A stretch of DNA of 64,000 bases from Bradyrhizobium sp. CB82 (GCF_029714405.1 NZ_CP121650.1:930001-994000), one strand, 5' to 3'; shown: positions 18,791-28,036, counted from the first letter of the stretch. A program made the numbers and translations. Notes: generated from the letters alone by a model not told the origin.

Positions 18791-19018
18791 CCCTGTCCAG
18801 AATTCCGGAGCCAGCTCAGCTGGCACGGCAACGATATGACCTACAACTTTCAAATCTACTATCAAATAAACGGCTCCGAGCTTTGGCTAACAGCTGGAAA
18901 TGAAGTGTTCCAGAACGGTTTTTTGAGGCAGCCTGGTGCTCCGGAAGTTGAAGCAGGCAGCGATTGGCACCGGGCATTTCGCTATCCGATTGGTGTTCCA
19001 CTCAGCGCTAGTCCGTAG
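18791..19018 (+). pseudogene. Possible 3' remainder of the IS3-interrupted secreted protein
   Basis: The frame leaving the IS3 right end reads QLSWHGNDMTYNFQIYYQIN ... FRYPIGVPLSASP and stops at 19018. It has protein-like composition, no start of its own and lies exactly where the tail of the gene at 14837 should be. Frame continuity across the IS cannot be proven because no target duplication was found. Confidence 0.45.
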
Positions 19019-19062
19019 CGGCATTCACGGCAAAGCGGGGTGACCCAACCAAGAACAACGGC

Positions 19063-19153
19063 GAGGGGCTGATGAATTTGGAAGTCGATACGAACTGCCG
19101 CCGAAAACCCGCCGCTCTGGCGGGCGAATTGGTGGAAATTTTTGGAGGCGATC
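19063..19153 (+). repeat. Dispersed island repeat, copy A (second module only)
   Basis: Contains GGGCTGATGAATTTGG, then CGAAAACCCGC, GCTCTGGCGG and ATTGGTGGAAATTTTTGG, the same ordered words as copies B, C, E and F. It ends 38 bp before the GTG of the next gene. Confidence 0.75.
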
Positions 19154-19190
19154 TTCAAGGAGTGGCAAGCGTTCAGGAGGGCAAATCGCG

Positions 19191-19889
19191 GTGAGCTGTT
19201 ATCAGCTAGCCCCGCGAATACTCAATGCGGTTGCACATGGCGCCGTATGGGTGCTGATTACGGCGATTTCGTCAGGTTCTGCGCTTGCCCAGGATGCTGG
19301 CGAAAAACCCGAGGGCGACAGCATCATGGTGCGAAACGCCTTCTATAGAGTTTTGAGAACTCCCCCTAACGACTATCTCAATTGTCTCCATCGAGATCAA
19401 ATCGAAATTCTATGCCCACCAGGCGTGGAATTCGTGAGCGTTGAAAAGCACTATAGAACCAAGGACTATGATCTCCTCATAGTTTCCATGGGCCAACTCG
19501 GATCGGGGACCCGGTGGCACGATTGGAAGCTCATCGTAGAGGATGGGAAAAAGGCGATCACTAAGCCCCTCGCCGAGGGGTGTCTAGAATGCGACATCCG
19601 GGTCGAGAGATTGGACTTCCGGTCAAACGAAGTTGTCTTCACCTATCGACAGGAACAACAACAAGTAACCGCGCGCTTCGATGCTGGCCAACTCACAATG
19701 AGAAAAAGCAAGCTCGACCCTCACGAGCCATTGGATGAAGATGCCTGCGACGCTCTTTTTCAAGACTTTCAGGAGTGCAAGGGCGCTCGGCCAAATTCCA
19801 CGTACTGCACCATGAGGGGCAGCACTGCCTCCAACTTTCTTGTCTTACGGCGGAGTCTCACTACGCCGGAATTTCACGCGGAAGTCTAG
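19191..19889 (+). CDS. Secreted hypothetical protein, Cys-containing
   Basis: 232 residues from a GTG at 19191 with an AGGAGGG site 9 bases upstream. An N-terminal hydrophobic segment ending SGSALAQ (about residues 15-34) is a signal peptide. The mature part (LNCLHRDQIEILCPPGVEFV, EGCLECDIRVERLDF, CDALFQDFQECKGARPNSTY) has several cysteines suited to periplasmic disulphides. No family recognised. It follows copy A of the dispersed repeat and precedes the CoiA-like gene. Confidence 0.65.
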   Translation: MSCYQLAPRILNAVAHGAVWVLITAISSGSALAQDAGEKPEGDSIMVRNAFYRVLRTPPNDYLNCLHRDQIEILCPPGVEFVSVEKHYRTKDYDLLIVSMGQLGSGTRWHDWKLIVEDGKKAITKPLAEGCLECDIRVERLDFRSNEVVFTYRQEQQQVTARFDAGQLTMRKSKLDPHEPLDEDACDALFQDFQECKGARPNSTYCTMRGSTASNFLVLRRSLTTPEFHAEV

Positions 19890-19995
19890 AGCGACTAATG
19901 CAAAGCCGCCTGTTCTACCGGCAAGGCAATGGACCGCACTACGTTCTTCAAGAAGGTCTGCCGACGATAGTCGCCGTGCGAGGATTTCTCACGAC

Positions 19996-20968
19996 ATGCC
20001 GCTGCGATGCCTCGGGCCAGATGGCCAACCCATTCAATCTTTCGACCTGACGGATGCAGAGTGGTCTGCTTTAAGACTGGATAGCAGCCGGGCACAGCTA
20101 CCGCGTATGCCCTGCTGTGACGCTACAGTAGTCATGAAGACATCCGCTAGGGGGCTGAACTTCTTCGCTCATAAATCCCGCGCTCCGCGTCACAGTGCGC
20201 CCGAGACTGAAGAACATCTGGCTCTGAAGGCGCTGGCAGCAGAAGCAGCACGGCGCGCAGGATGGGATTGCTCGACTGAGGCAAGAGGTTCGTCGCCATC
20301 CGGTGAGGCATGGACCGCTGATGTGCTGGCGCAGAAAGGACAGCACAAAGTCGCCATTGAAATTCAGTGGTCGGGCCAAACACCCAGGAAACCCTAAATC
20401 GCGAGGAGCGCTACCGGCAGTCCGGCGTTCGATGCCTTTGGCTGTTTCGTCGACCCGGATTTCCCGTCTCAAAAGACCTGCCAGCCGCGTTAGTCTGCGG
20501 GAGCATCGTCACAGGATTTGAGGCCCAGGTGTCCAATCAGACGATGCCCTTGAACGACTTCTTGAATGCAGTCTTTGCAAAACGCTTTCGATGCGGAATT
20601 CCTCGCGGAGCAAGGGCTACAATCCGTATTCAGTCGGGCGTGAGCAACTGCTGGAAGTGCCAGGCATCGACGCGCATCATCACGTTCATCGATTTGCTCG
20701 TCGGGCCGCATCAGTGCCGATTTACGGTTCCCGATCTGACAGATTTTCCAGACCTATTGGCGTCCTGTGTGGCGCTTATACCAAGAGCGTCTCGGGTCGG
20801 TGTCATCAAGCAAAGATACAGTAAAACGCAAGAGCGGAGATGCATAAGCCACGGTTGTTACCGCTGCGACGCATTGATGGGCGAGTTCTTCGCGCACCGT
20901 GCCTGGGACGTCGAAAGCGCTATTCTGGCGGACTTTGAAATCTCGATTTCAGAGCGCTGGCTACAAGC
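19996..20968 (+). pseudogene. CoiA-like competence family protein, 5' part
   Basis: Begins MPLRCLGPDGQPIQSFDLTD and continues with MPCCDATVVMKTSARGLNFF, APETEEHLALK, then WTADVLAQKGQHKVAIEIQW, the ADV...K..IEIQ nuclease-type motif of the CoiA family. A one-base frameshift near 20385 moves the frame to QETLNREERYRQSGVRCLWL. Zinc-finger-like pairs CWKC and CYRC follow. The gene is then cut at 20968 by the IS21-family insertion; its last codons lie at 27029-27077. CoiA proteins promote processing of incoming DNA in Gram-positive competence. The role of such proteins in Proteobacteria is not known to me. Confidence 0.8.
20962..20968. repeat. IS21 target-site duplication, left (TACAAGC)
   Basis: TACAAGC occurs immediately outside both IS ends (here and at 27022-27028). 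Removing the IS and one copy restores the CoiA frame exactly. Confidence 0.9.
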
Positions 20969-21227
20969 TGCGGATTCCGACGAAGTCGCCCGGGTGTACC
21001 GATATGAAGTCGCCCGGGGATTCCGAGATGATGTCGCCCACCTTTCCGATTTGATCTCGCCCGGGGGCGAGGCGTTCTGGCCGGTAGATTCTCTGGCATT
21101 GGGCGAGCCGCATGGTCAATCTGGAATCGCGGCTTGAACCTCCTCTTTTCTGCTGCTGTTGCTGTGGGCATGTGGGCAACGGCTTGGCGTTGTCCAAGCG
21201 CAGCGGCATGTCCACAGCGTCGCGGGC

Positions 21228-21971
21228 TCAGGCCGTTCGGGCGGATTGCCGGGTTCGGCGCAGGCTCTCGCCGGTGAGGTCGAGCCGATGGGCATTGTGG
21301 ACGAGGCGATCGAGCACGGCGTCGGCGTAGGTGGGATCTCCAATGAGCAGATGCCACTGGTCCACGGGGAGCTGGCTGGTGACGATGGTGGAACGATGAC
21401 CGTAGCGATCTTCGAGGATTTCCAGGAGGTCGTGACGGGCACCGGCGTCGAGCGGCTCGAGCCCCCAGTCATCGAGGATCAGCAGATCGACACGGCCGAG
21501 CCCGCGCAAGAGGCGCGGATGGCGGCCGTCACCGCGCGCGAGAGCGAGGTCATCGAACAGCCGCGGAACACGTTGATAGAGCACGGAGCGATTGTCACGG
21601 CAGGCCTTGTGGCCGAGCGCCGAGGCGAGCCAGCTCTTGCCGACGCCGGCTGGGCCGCAGATCAGCAGGTTGGCATGGTCGTCGATCCAGCGGCCCTCGA
21701 CAAGCTTGGCGAACAGCGGGCGGTCGAGTCCGCGCGGGGTGCGGTAGTCGATATCCTCGACGCAGGCCTGCTGGCGCAGCTTCGCGTAGCGCAGGCGGGT
21801 GGCGAGCCGCTTGTCATGGCGCAGCGAGGCTTCACGTTCGAGCAGCAGCGCGAGCCATTCGGCGTGACCGAGGCTATTGGCCTCGCCGGTTGCTTCGATG
21901 TCGGCGAAGGCCTTGGCCATGCCGTGGAGGCCGAGGGCGTTGAGGCGGTCGAGGGTCGGATGGGTGAGCAA
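21228..21971 (-). CDS. istB: IS21 helper ATPase IstB
   Basis: 247 residues from a TTG at 21971 with an AGGAG site (LLTHPTLDRLNALGLHGMAK). Walker A is GPAGVGKSWLASALG and Walker B is VDLLILDDWGLEPL, followed by IVTSQLPVDQWH with the sensor residue. This is the DnaA-like AAA+ partner that selects the target and activates IstA. It begins 11 bp after the istA stop, the usual operon arrangement. Intact. Confidence 0.95.
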   Translation of the reverse strand: MLTHPTLDRLNALGLHGMAKAFADIEATGEANSLGHAEWLALLLEREASLRHDKRLATRLRYAKLRQQACVEDIDYRTPRGLDRPLFAKLVEGRWIDDHANLLICGPAGVGKSWLASALGHKACRDNRSVLYQRVPRLFDDLALARGDGRHPRLLRGLGRVDLLILDDWGLEPLDAGARHDLLEILEDRYGHRSTIVTSQLPVDQWHLLIGDPTYADAVLDRLVHNAHRLDLTGESLRRTRQSARTA

Positions 21972-21982
21972 GGGATGGTCTC

Positions 21983-22757
21983 CTAGTTGTAGTAGCGCGG
22001 TCCGCGGATGTTGGCATGCAAGATCGGCGCATCGTCCGCGGAGCGCTGATGAGCAGGACGCCGATCGAGATTGTTGGCGAGGATCGACTTGACCGAGCCG
22101 TAGGTGCGAGCGCCGATGTCGATCGCCCGCGCAGCCGCGGCTTCCAGCCGTTCGCGCCCATAGGAGGCGGCAAGCCTGAGGATGCCGAGGCAGGCGCGGA
22201 AGCCTTGCTCGGGGTGCGAGCGCTCGTCGAGAATGAGGTCGCACAACGCGCTGGTCGCTGGCCCAATCGCGGCAGCGTCCTGGCGGATACGCGCGATGGT
22301 CCAGCCGGCGTAGCGCCGATGGCTGGAGGCCATGTGCTCCGGCACGGTGGTGTGCTTGTGATTGCCGCTCATGCGCTGATGCGCGGCAATCCGCTCGCCC
22401 TTGTGGAAGATCTCGACAGTGCGTGCGGTGAACCGGACCTCGACCTCGGCACGGGCGAAGCGATGCGGAACGCTGTAGTAATGCTTCTCCACCTCGACGT
22501 GGTAGTCCAGGCTGACGCGGCGGATACGCCACTCGGCGAGCACGTAGGGGCTCGCCGGCAGCGGCGCCAGCGCCTCGCGCTCGATCTCCTCGAACAGCTG
22601 CCGGCGGGATTTGCCGATATGGCGCATCGGCCGATTGTTCAGCTCCTCCAGCAAACCGCCGATCGCGGCATTGAGATCGGTCAGGTTGAAGAACCGCCGA
22701 TGGCGCAGCCGTGCCAGAATCCAGCGCTCAACAATTAGCACCGCGCCTTCAACCTTG
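21983..22757 (-). pseudogene. istA: IS21 transposase IstA, 3' part
   Basis: Begins in the frame [20 protein letters not shown] and contains the C-terminal beta-barrel segment ([20 protein letters not shown]). The catalytic RNase-H part lies in the 5' piece at 26068-26839. The two pieces join at the sequence [15 protein letters not shown], where the serine-recombinase element has inserted. Confidence 0.9.
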
Positions 22758-23076
22758 CCCTTATCGAAAGCCGTCAACTGCAGGGCATGTTGGTACGACC
22801 CGCATCGAAGTACGGATCACGCATCCGTTCCACCCGCTGCGCGGCCGCGCCTTCGAGCTGATCTGCCGACGCCGTTATTGGGGCGAGGACCGGGTGGTCT
22901 ACGCCGGCGAAGACGGGCGGCTTTGCACGGTCGCAAGCGCGTTCACGGATATCGATCCGGTGGATGAGTTCCGGCGGATTGCGCAGGGCAGAGCCGCCTT
23001 TCGCACAGTGGACTTGCTGTCCCTGTGCGAGGCGCTGGACCAGCTTACGCGGCAGTTCCGAGCCACCGATGCGTAA
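22711..23076 (+). CDS. DUF5372-like small protein of the serine-recombinase element
   Basis: The conserved part [20 protein letters not shown] ... [19 protein letters not shown] ... [13 protein letters not shown] fits a small family that accompanies this recombinase type. The only in-frame start codon is a GTG at 22711 inside the flanking istA DNA, so either a non-standard start within the element is used or expression depends on the insertion site. About 95 residues are family-like. Function unknown. Confidence 0.65.
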   Translation: MPESSAQQLAPRLQPCPYRKPSTAGHVGTTRIEVRITHPFHPLRGRAFELICRRRYWGEDRVVYAGEDGRLCTVASAFTDIDPVDEFRRIAQGRAAFRTVDLLSLCEALDQLTRQFRATDA

Positions 23077-23236
23077 AGGTAATTACGCCCCTTGTGTAAA
23101 GAGAATCATGCCGCGATGCAGTCGAGCCACGGCATTAGATTACGGGTTTGAGGCCACATTCGCTACATATGCGCTGCAACGGCAATTGACATCCTACATA
23201 TTGAGGCGTATTTTTATTTACGTACCGGAGCAGCGC

Positions 23237-23710
23237 ATGGCGAAGGCAAAAACGCGGGATCCGAAGAGCGAGATGCTGGCACGAGACGGCGTCCTCAACC
23301 CCAATCCCGGCGCCGTTCGCGACGTTGTGTTCACCGGCAATCCGTTTTTCGATGCCAAGGATCTGGTCCAGGTGCGCTACGAGATGGTGCGGCGCCATCA
23401 GATCGATGGCATCGTCATCAGCGAGGCCGCCGCGGCGTTCGGCGTTACCCGGCCCACCTTCTACAAAGCTCAGAGCGCATTAAAGACAGGTGGGCTCGCC
23501 GCTCTGCTGCCGAGCCGGCGAGGCCCCAAAGCCGGCCACAAGGTGTCTGGCGAGGTCATTGCCTTCGCAACCGAACTCAAGATAGCAAAGCCCGAGCTGA
23601 CGACATCTCAGTGCCTCGAAGCAATCGAGTCACGCTTCGGCATCAAGGTGCACCGGCGCAGCCTCGAGCGGGCGCTGGCGCGCAAAAAAAAACGAATCCA
23701 TCCAGCCTGA
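23237..23710 (+). CDS. Helix-turn-helix protein of the serine-recombinase element
   Basis: 157 residues from the ATG at 23237 with GGAG upstream. The helix-turn-helix is at IDGIVISEAAAAFGVTRPTF, and a second DNA-binding-like half is SRFGIKVHRRSLERALARK. The frame ends shortly after a run of nine A (about 23683-23692). The +1/-1 frame across that run leads directly into the next ORF, so slippage on the A-run could produce a fused protein. Such HTH proteins are probably accessory factors for the recombinase. Confidence 0.78.
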   Translation: MAKAKTRDPKSEMLARDGVLNPNPGAVRDVVFTGNPFFDAKDLVQVRYEMVRRHQIDGIVISEAAAAFGVTRPTFYKAQSALKTGGLAALLPSRRGPKAGHKVSGEVIAFATELKIAKPELTTSQCLEAIESRFGIKVHRRSLERALARKKKRIHPA

Positions 23711-23712
23711 TT

Positions 23713-23985
23713 GTGGCGCCAGCGCGGGCGGCGGCCTACGAGAAGCTGCGCACCGCGGCCCTGTCGGGCGAGCCCGTCGCAACTCCTGGTCTCGGCATTC
23801 TTCGCCGCCAAGGTTTGGCTGCGTGGATGCGGGCGGTGGGGCACGAAGCTCCTGCCGCAGCTGCTTGCCGCGACCCCGACCCCGCGCCTTCCGTCAAGCC
23901 CGATCTGTCCCCGCGGGCGAGCGACGTCACCCGTCTCATCGCCGGCATTCTTGTCTCCCTCACTATGGAGCCCATGCATGCCTGA
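23713..23985 (+). CDS. Small accessory protein of the serine-recombinase element
   Basis: About 90 residues from a GTG at 23713 (VAPARAAAYEKLRTAALSGE ... GLGILRRQGLAAWMRAVGHE ... DVTRLIAGILVSLTMEPMHA). Its stop overlaps the recombinase start (ATGCCTGA). It can also be read as the C-terminal extension of the HTH protein if the frame shifts in the A9 run. Gene order and overlap suggest co-translation with the recombinase. No known domain recognised. Confidence 0.65.
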   Translation: MAPARAAAYEKLRTAALSGEPVATPGLGILRRQGLAAWMRAVGHEAPAAAACRDPDPAPSVKPDLSPRASDVTRLIAGILVSLTMEPMHA

Positions 23986-26044
23986 GCTCAAGGTCACGGC
24001 CGACCATCTCAAGCGTGATGCGTACCTGTATGTTCGCCAATCCACGTTACGGCAGGTCGCCGAACATGGCGAGAGCACGCAACGCCAATACGCGCTGCGT
24101 GATCGCGCAATTGTAGCGGGCTGGCCGATCGGTCGCATTCATGTGATCGATCGCGATCTCGGCAAGTCCGGATCGAGCACGACCGCGCGCGACGGCTTCC
24201 AACAGCTCGTGGGCGAGGTAGCGCTCGGCAAGGCCGGCATCGTCATGGGCCTGGAGGTCTCGCGATTGGCGCGCAACTCTGCAGACTGGCATCGCCTCAT
24301 CGAGCTGTGCGCGTTGACTGCGACGCTCATTCTCGACGAAGACGGCATCTATGATCCGGCTTGCTTCAACGATCGTCTGCTGCTGGGTCTCAAAGGAACG
24401 ATGAGCGAGGCCGAACTGCACATCCTCAAGGCGCGCATGCGTGGTGGTCAGCTCAATAAGGCCAGGCGCGGCGAGTTGGAGATGGGGCCGCCGGTTGGGC
24501 TGGTGTACCGGGCTGACGGTACGATCGGTCTCGATCCGGACGCTCAAGTCCAGAATGCCATCCGGCTGGTCTTCGAGACCTTTGAGCGCACCGGTAGCGC
24601 CATGCAGACAGTCCGCTTCTTCCGGGAGCAAGGCCTGCAGTTCCCACGCCGGCTGCGGACGGGTGCCAACAAAGGCGACCTCTTGTGGGCGTCACCGCAG
24701 CATTCACGCATCCTGCAGGTGTTGCACAATCCCCGCTACGCCGGGGCATTCGTCTATGGGCGCACGCGCACACGCCACCGCCCCGACGGTGGAAGCAGTG
24801 TCTTCAAGATTCCCCGAGCGGACTGGCAGTTCGTCATGCCGGGCATGCACCAAGGCTACATCGACTGGGAACGGTTCGAAGCCAATCAGCGACGCCTTAC
24901 TGACAATGCCGGCGCATTCGGTAGCGAACGGCTGTCGGGGCCACCGCGCGAGGGACCGGCGTTACTGCAAGGGCGCGTGCTATGTGGCTTGTGCGGCGAA
25001 CGCATGGGCGTGCATTACAGTCGCGAGCATGGCAGCACGGTTCCTACCTATGTCTGTCAGGAAAGCGCGGTACGCCGTGCCGGAAAGACCTGCCAAACGG
25101 TGCCCGGCAAGATCGTCGATCCAGCGATCGCCGCGCTGCTAATCGAGATGACGACGCCGATGGCGCTGGCCGTCACTCTGGAAGTCCAGCGCGAGCTGGA
25201 GACGCGGGCCCACGAGACAGATACCGCGCGTCGCCAGCACGTCGAACGACTGCGCTACGATGCCGAACTTGCCCGCCGACGCTACATGAAGGTAGACCCC
25301 GACAACCGTCTCGTCGCAGATACGCTTGAGGCCGAGTGGAATGACAAGCTGCGCCGTCATGCCGAAGCTGCTGAGGAATACGAACGCCGCAGCAAGCAGC
25401 AGGCTGCGACGCTTGGCGCCGAGGCCCGCCAACGTATTCTCGCTCTTGCCGAGCAGCTGCCGCAAATCTGGAACGACCCACGCGTCGACTCCCGTGAACG
25501 CAAACGAATCGTACGCTTGCTCATTGACGACGTGACGTTGATCAAGGCGGAGAAGATCACTGCCCATGTGCGTCTGTCCGGCGGGGCTACCCGCACGTTG
25601 GAGCTCGAACGACCGCTGCCAATTGCCCAGCTGCGCAAGTTCAAGCCGGAGCTTGTCGCGGCCGTCGACCGGTTGCTCGAACAGCATTGCGACCGTGAGA
25701 TCGCCGAGATTTTTAACCGAGATGGATGGCACACCTGGGAAGGCAAGCCCTTCGACCTGAAGAAGGTCGCCTTCATTCGCGGTGCCTACAAATTGGCGAG
25801 CCGATACGATCGCTTGCGCCGACGTGGCATGCTCACAACCCGCGAGGTCGCCGCCAAGTTCGGCATCGCCAAAACCACCGTGCACGAGTGGGGTCGTCAG
25901 GGACTCATCAAAAAATGCTATGCAGACAGCCTGAACCGTGGCCTCTGGGAGATAACATCAGAAACGATTATCCTCAAAGGCCATGGCGGCCGCCGTTCCC
26001 GCAAACCACAGACAACGCCTATCACCGCACAACCACCAGGATGA
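23978..26044 (+). CDS. Large serine recombinase
   Basis: 688 residues from the ATG at 23978. The resolvase domain has YVRQSTLRQVAEHGESTQRQ (catalytic Ser in the RxS motif) and GLEVSRLARNSADWHRLIEL (the SRLARN motif). A recombinase domain (GPPVGLVYRADGTIGLDPDA, then ILHNPRYAG-like ILQVLHNPRYAGAFVYGRTR) follows. Then come a zinc ribbon (CGLCGERMGVHY ... C) and a coiled-coil segment (AAEEYERRSKQQAATLGAEA), with a C-terminal MerR-like helix-turn-helix (LTTREVAAKFGIAKTTVHEW). It would excise or integrate the element that carries it. It appears intact. Confidence 0.93.
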   Translation: MPELKVTADHLKRDAYLYVRQSTLRQVAEHGESTQRQYALRDRAIVAGWPIGRIHVIDRDLGKSGSSTTARDGFQQLVGEVALGKAGIVMGLEVSRLARNSADWHRLIELCALTATLILDEDGIYDPACFNDRLLLGLKGTMSEAELHILKARMRGGQLNKARRGELEMGPPVGLVYRADGTIGLDPDAQVQNAIRLVFETFERTGSAMQTVRFFREQGLQFPRRLRTGANKGDLLWASPQHSRILQVLHNPRYAGAFVYGRTRTRHRPDGGSSVFKIPRADWQFVMPGMHQGYIDWERFEANQRRLTDNAGAFGSERLSGPPREGPALLQGRVLCGLCGERMGVHYSREHGSTVPTYVCQESAVRRAGKTCQTVPGKIVDPAIAALLIEMTTPMALAVTLEVQRELETRAHETDTARRQHVERLRYDAELARRRYMKVDPDNRLVADTLEAEWNDKLRRHAEAAEEYERRSKQQAATLGAEARQRILALAEQLPQIWNDPRVDSRERKRIVRLLIDDVTLIKAEKITAHVRLSGGATRTLELERPLPIAQLRKFKPELVAAVDRLLEQHCDREIAEIFNRDGWHTWEGKPFDLKKVAFIRGAYKLASRYDRLRRRGMLTTREVAAKFGIAKTTVHEWGRQGLIKKCYADSLNRGLWEITSETIILKGHGGRRSRKPQTTPITAQPPG

Positions 26045-26067
26045 GGTGCAGTATGAAGCAATCTCCT

Positions 26068-26839
26068 TGTCGCGCGGCTTGCGTGGCCGTGCCGGCAAGA
26101 TGGCGGCGCCGTAATGCGCCGCCATCTCCGCATAAGTGCGATTGATCTGCGGGTCGTACAGGCTCGCCTTGATGACCGCGACCTTGGTGTTGTCCGGCAC
26201 CAGCAGCGCCGGGACGCCGTCGATCGCCGCGAAGGCGCCAACATGGGCGCTGATCCAGTCGGCGAGCCCCTGCGTCCACGTCGCCTGCGCGTAGGTGAAG
26301 CTCGATGCGCCGAGCACGGCGACGAAGATCTGCGCCTTCCTGCGCTCACCGGTGAGGCGATCGACCACCACCGGCACGCCATCGCCGGCATAGTCGACGA
26401 ACAACTTGTCGCCGGCCGCATGGGCCTGGCGCATCGTCACCGACAGACGGCCCTCCCAGGCGCGGTAGAGCTCACAGAAGCGCGAGTATCGGTATCCGCC
26501 GGGCTCGGCGGCGATATACTCCTCCCACAAGATCGACAGCGTCACGTGCTTGCGTTTGAGCTCCCGGTGCACGGTCGCCCAGTCGGGCTCGGCGATGCGG
26601 CGGTGACCCTGCCGGTTGCCATTGCCGGTCTTCGCGAATAGGCGGAGTTCCAGAACCGTGTCGGTGACGTCGTCCGGCAACGGCCAGCTCAGACCCGCGG
26701 CCTCGGACCGCCGGATCGCCAGCCGTACCGTCGAGGGCGCCGCGCCCACCCGTCGCGCAATCTCGCGGCTCGGCAGCCCGGCCGCCTTCATTCTGATCAC
26801 ATCGCGCACGCGGCGCATCGCAAGCCTCTCCGTCGGCAT
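26068..26839 (-). pseudogene. istA: IS21 transposase IstA, 5' part
   Basis: From the ATG at 26839 (MPTERLAMRRVRDVIRMKAA) come the helix-turn-helix (SREIARRVGAAPSTVRLAIR) and the first part of the RNase-H-like core (KLFVDYAGDGVPVVVD with the first Asp, VPDNTKVAVIKASLYDP with the second). It is interrupted after RPRKPRDK by the serine-recombinase element and continues at 22757. Confidence 0.9.
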
Positions 26840-27021
26840 CCAGGGTCCCCTTCGCAAAGCCGAAAGGGTTGACCCTATGGGAGCCAGAAGAGGCCTCGTC
26901 ACCCGGGGGACATCATCCCGGAATGGTGGGCGACTTCATCTCGGAACGGGTGGGCGACTTCAAATCGGAATGGTGGGCGAGATCATCTCGGAATGCTGGG
27001 CGACATCGAGCGGAATCCGCA

Positions 27022-27028
27022 TACAAGC
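27022..27028. repeat. IS21 target-site duplication, right (TACAAGC)
   Basis: Second copy of the 7-bp duplication, directly after the right inverted repeat. Confidence 0.9.
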
Positions 27029-27077
27029 AATCCAAAGTCGAGAGGGTGAGTACGGGTGGGCGGTTTTGCCTGAATGA
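27029..27077 (+). pseudogene. CoiA-like protein, last codons
   Basis: Removing the IS and one target copy gives SERWLQA joined to IQSREGEYGWAVLPE and a TGA at 27075-27077. This both confirms the insertion point and gives the original end of the gene. Confidence 0.85.
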
Positions 27078-27174
27078 TAGCGCGTCGACGCGGCGGAGGC
27101 GGACCCAGATGGTTGGTTCGTCCTTGCCGCAATAGATTATACGGGTAGTCTGGCGGAACAGAGAAGGAGGAGAA

Positions 27175-27816
27175 ATGGGGGCTCTGTCGGATCGAATACT
27201 GAAAATTGTCTCACAGCAGCCAGGCATCCCGGATCGCTGGCTCGCCGAACTTCTATTCGGTCCGGGTACGGCCCAGCAACGGGTGAACGGCGAATGCCGA
27301 TCTCTTGCCGCCAAGGGGTTATTGGAACGGGCGCAGCGCGCAGACGGCCTAATCGGTAACTTCGTGACCACTGAGCAAAGCTCCGCGTCCGTAGTGGTCG
27401 AAGGGCAAGAGATGCCCCCTGCGCCTTACCCGCACTCAACAAGCGCCCCCTTTATGTCGGAGGATGTTCTAAAGAAAATGCTGCAGAGTTGGCTGATCAC
27501 CCAGGGTTGGACGGTCGAAGTTGCTTGGGCCAGAGCGCCAGGAATTGACATTCATGCGCGGCAGGGTGGCCGCCGATGGATCATTGAAGCGAAAGGCGAG
27601 GGGACGCTCGCTCCAATGCGGGTGAATTACTTCTTGGGAGTGCTAGGTGAGACCCTTCAACGCATGACCGACCCTCAAGCGGCATATTCGGTGGCATTCC
27701 CGGACCTGAAGCAATTTCGAGGGTTATGGGCTCGGCTGCCGAACTTGGCGAAAGAAAGAACGAAGATCAGTGCGTTGTTCGTCAGCCACGGTGGGAATAT
27801 CGAGCAAATCACTTGA
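27175..27816 (+). CDS. Winged-helix / PD-(D/E)XK nuclease-like protein
   Basis: 213 residues from the ATG at 27175 after a strong AAGGAGGAG site. Residues 1-65 look like a winged helix (LSDRILKIVSQQPGIPDRWL ... CRSLAAKGLLERAQ). Residues 100-190 resemble a restriction-endonuclease-like fold: WLITQGWTVEVAWARAPGID, then RRWIIEAKGEG, giving the GxD and ExK catalytic pair, followed by a helix QDMTDPQ-like YFLGVLGETLQRM. It may be a restriction or defence nuclease or a DNA repair enzyme. It shares its architecture with the protein at 29498 and is followed by copy B of the dispersed repeat. Confidence 0.68.
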   Translation: MGALSDRILKIVSQQPGIPDRWLAELLFGPGTAQQRVNGECRSLAAKGLLERAQRADGLIGNFVTTEQSSASVVVEGQEMPPAPYPHSTSAPFMSEDVLKKMLQSWLITQGWTVEVAWARAPGIDIHARQGGRRWIIEAKGEGTLAPMRVNYFLGVLGETLQRMTDPQAAYSVAFPDLKQFRGLWARLPNLAKERTKISALFVSHGGNIEQIT

Positions 27817-27869
27817 CGCCCTCTGGGCGACGCTGACCGTTGAGGGTCGTTCACCCAAAAACAGTTCGG

Positions 27870-27976
27870 GAAGTAGCTCAATCGACATAGGCTGAGGGCA
27901 GATGAATTTGGAAGTTGATGCTAGTGGCACGTGGAAAACCCGCTGCCGAATTGGTGGAAATTTTGGAGGAGAGTTT
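27870..27976 (+). repeat. Dispersed island repeat, copy B
   Basis: Contains GATGAATTTGGAAGTTG, GAAAACCCGCTG and GAATTGGTGGAAATTTTGG in the same order as the other copies; the first module is degenerate. It begins about 55 bp after the nuclease stop and is followed at 28037 by a decayed paralogue of the gene at 29498. Confidence 0.75.
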
Positions 27977-28036
27977 GCGACCCCGCCTAGGTCCGGGGAC
28001 TGGTCTCAGCCGATTTTCGGTTCATCGGAGGAGATG

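Larger units (their letters stand above)
22758..26067 (+). mobile_element. Serine-recombinase mobile element inserted in istA
   Basis: A four-gene plus-strand block (DUF5372-like, HTH, small protein, large serine recombinase) interrupts istA between the RPRKPRDK and GKVEGAV codons. The left junction reads CCTTATCG and the right CCTTGTCG, so the crossover lies in a shared CCTTxTCG word. That suits a serine recombinase that leaves no long duplication. No good terminal inverted repeats were found. Exact borders are within about 10 bp. Confidence 0.75.
20969..27021 (-). mobile_element. IS21-family element with internal serine-recombinase insertion
   Basis: Terminal inverted repeats begin TGCGGATTCCG on both sides and are followed by several copies of the word GAAGTCGCCC / GATGTCGCCC, the multiple terminal repeats typical of IS21 transposase binding. 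A 7-bp duplication TACAAGC flanks it. It carries istB intact and istA split by a 3.3-kb element. It interrupts the CoiA-like gene. Confidence 0.92.

Noticed and set aside
22758..26067. Terminal inverted repeats of the serine-recombinase element
   Set aside because: Only an 11-base imperfect match (ACTGCAGGGCA versus ACTGCACCTCA) was found near the ends, no better than expected by chance.
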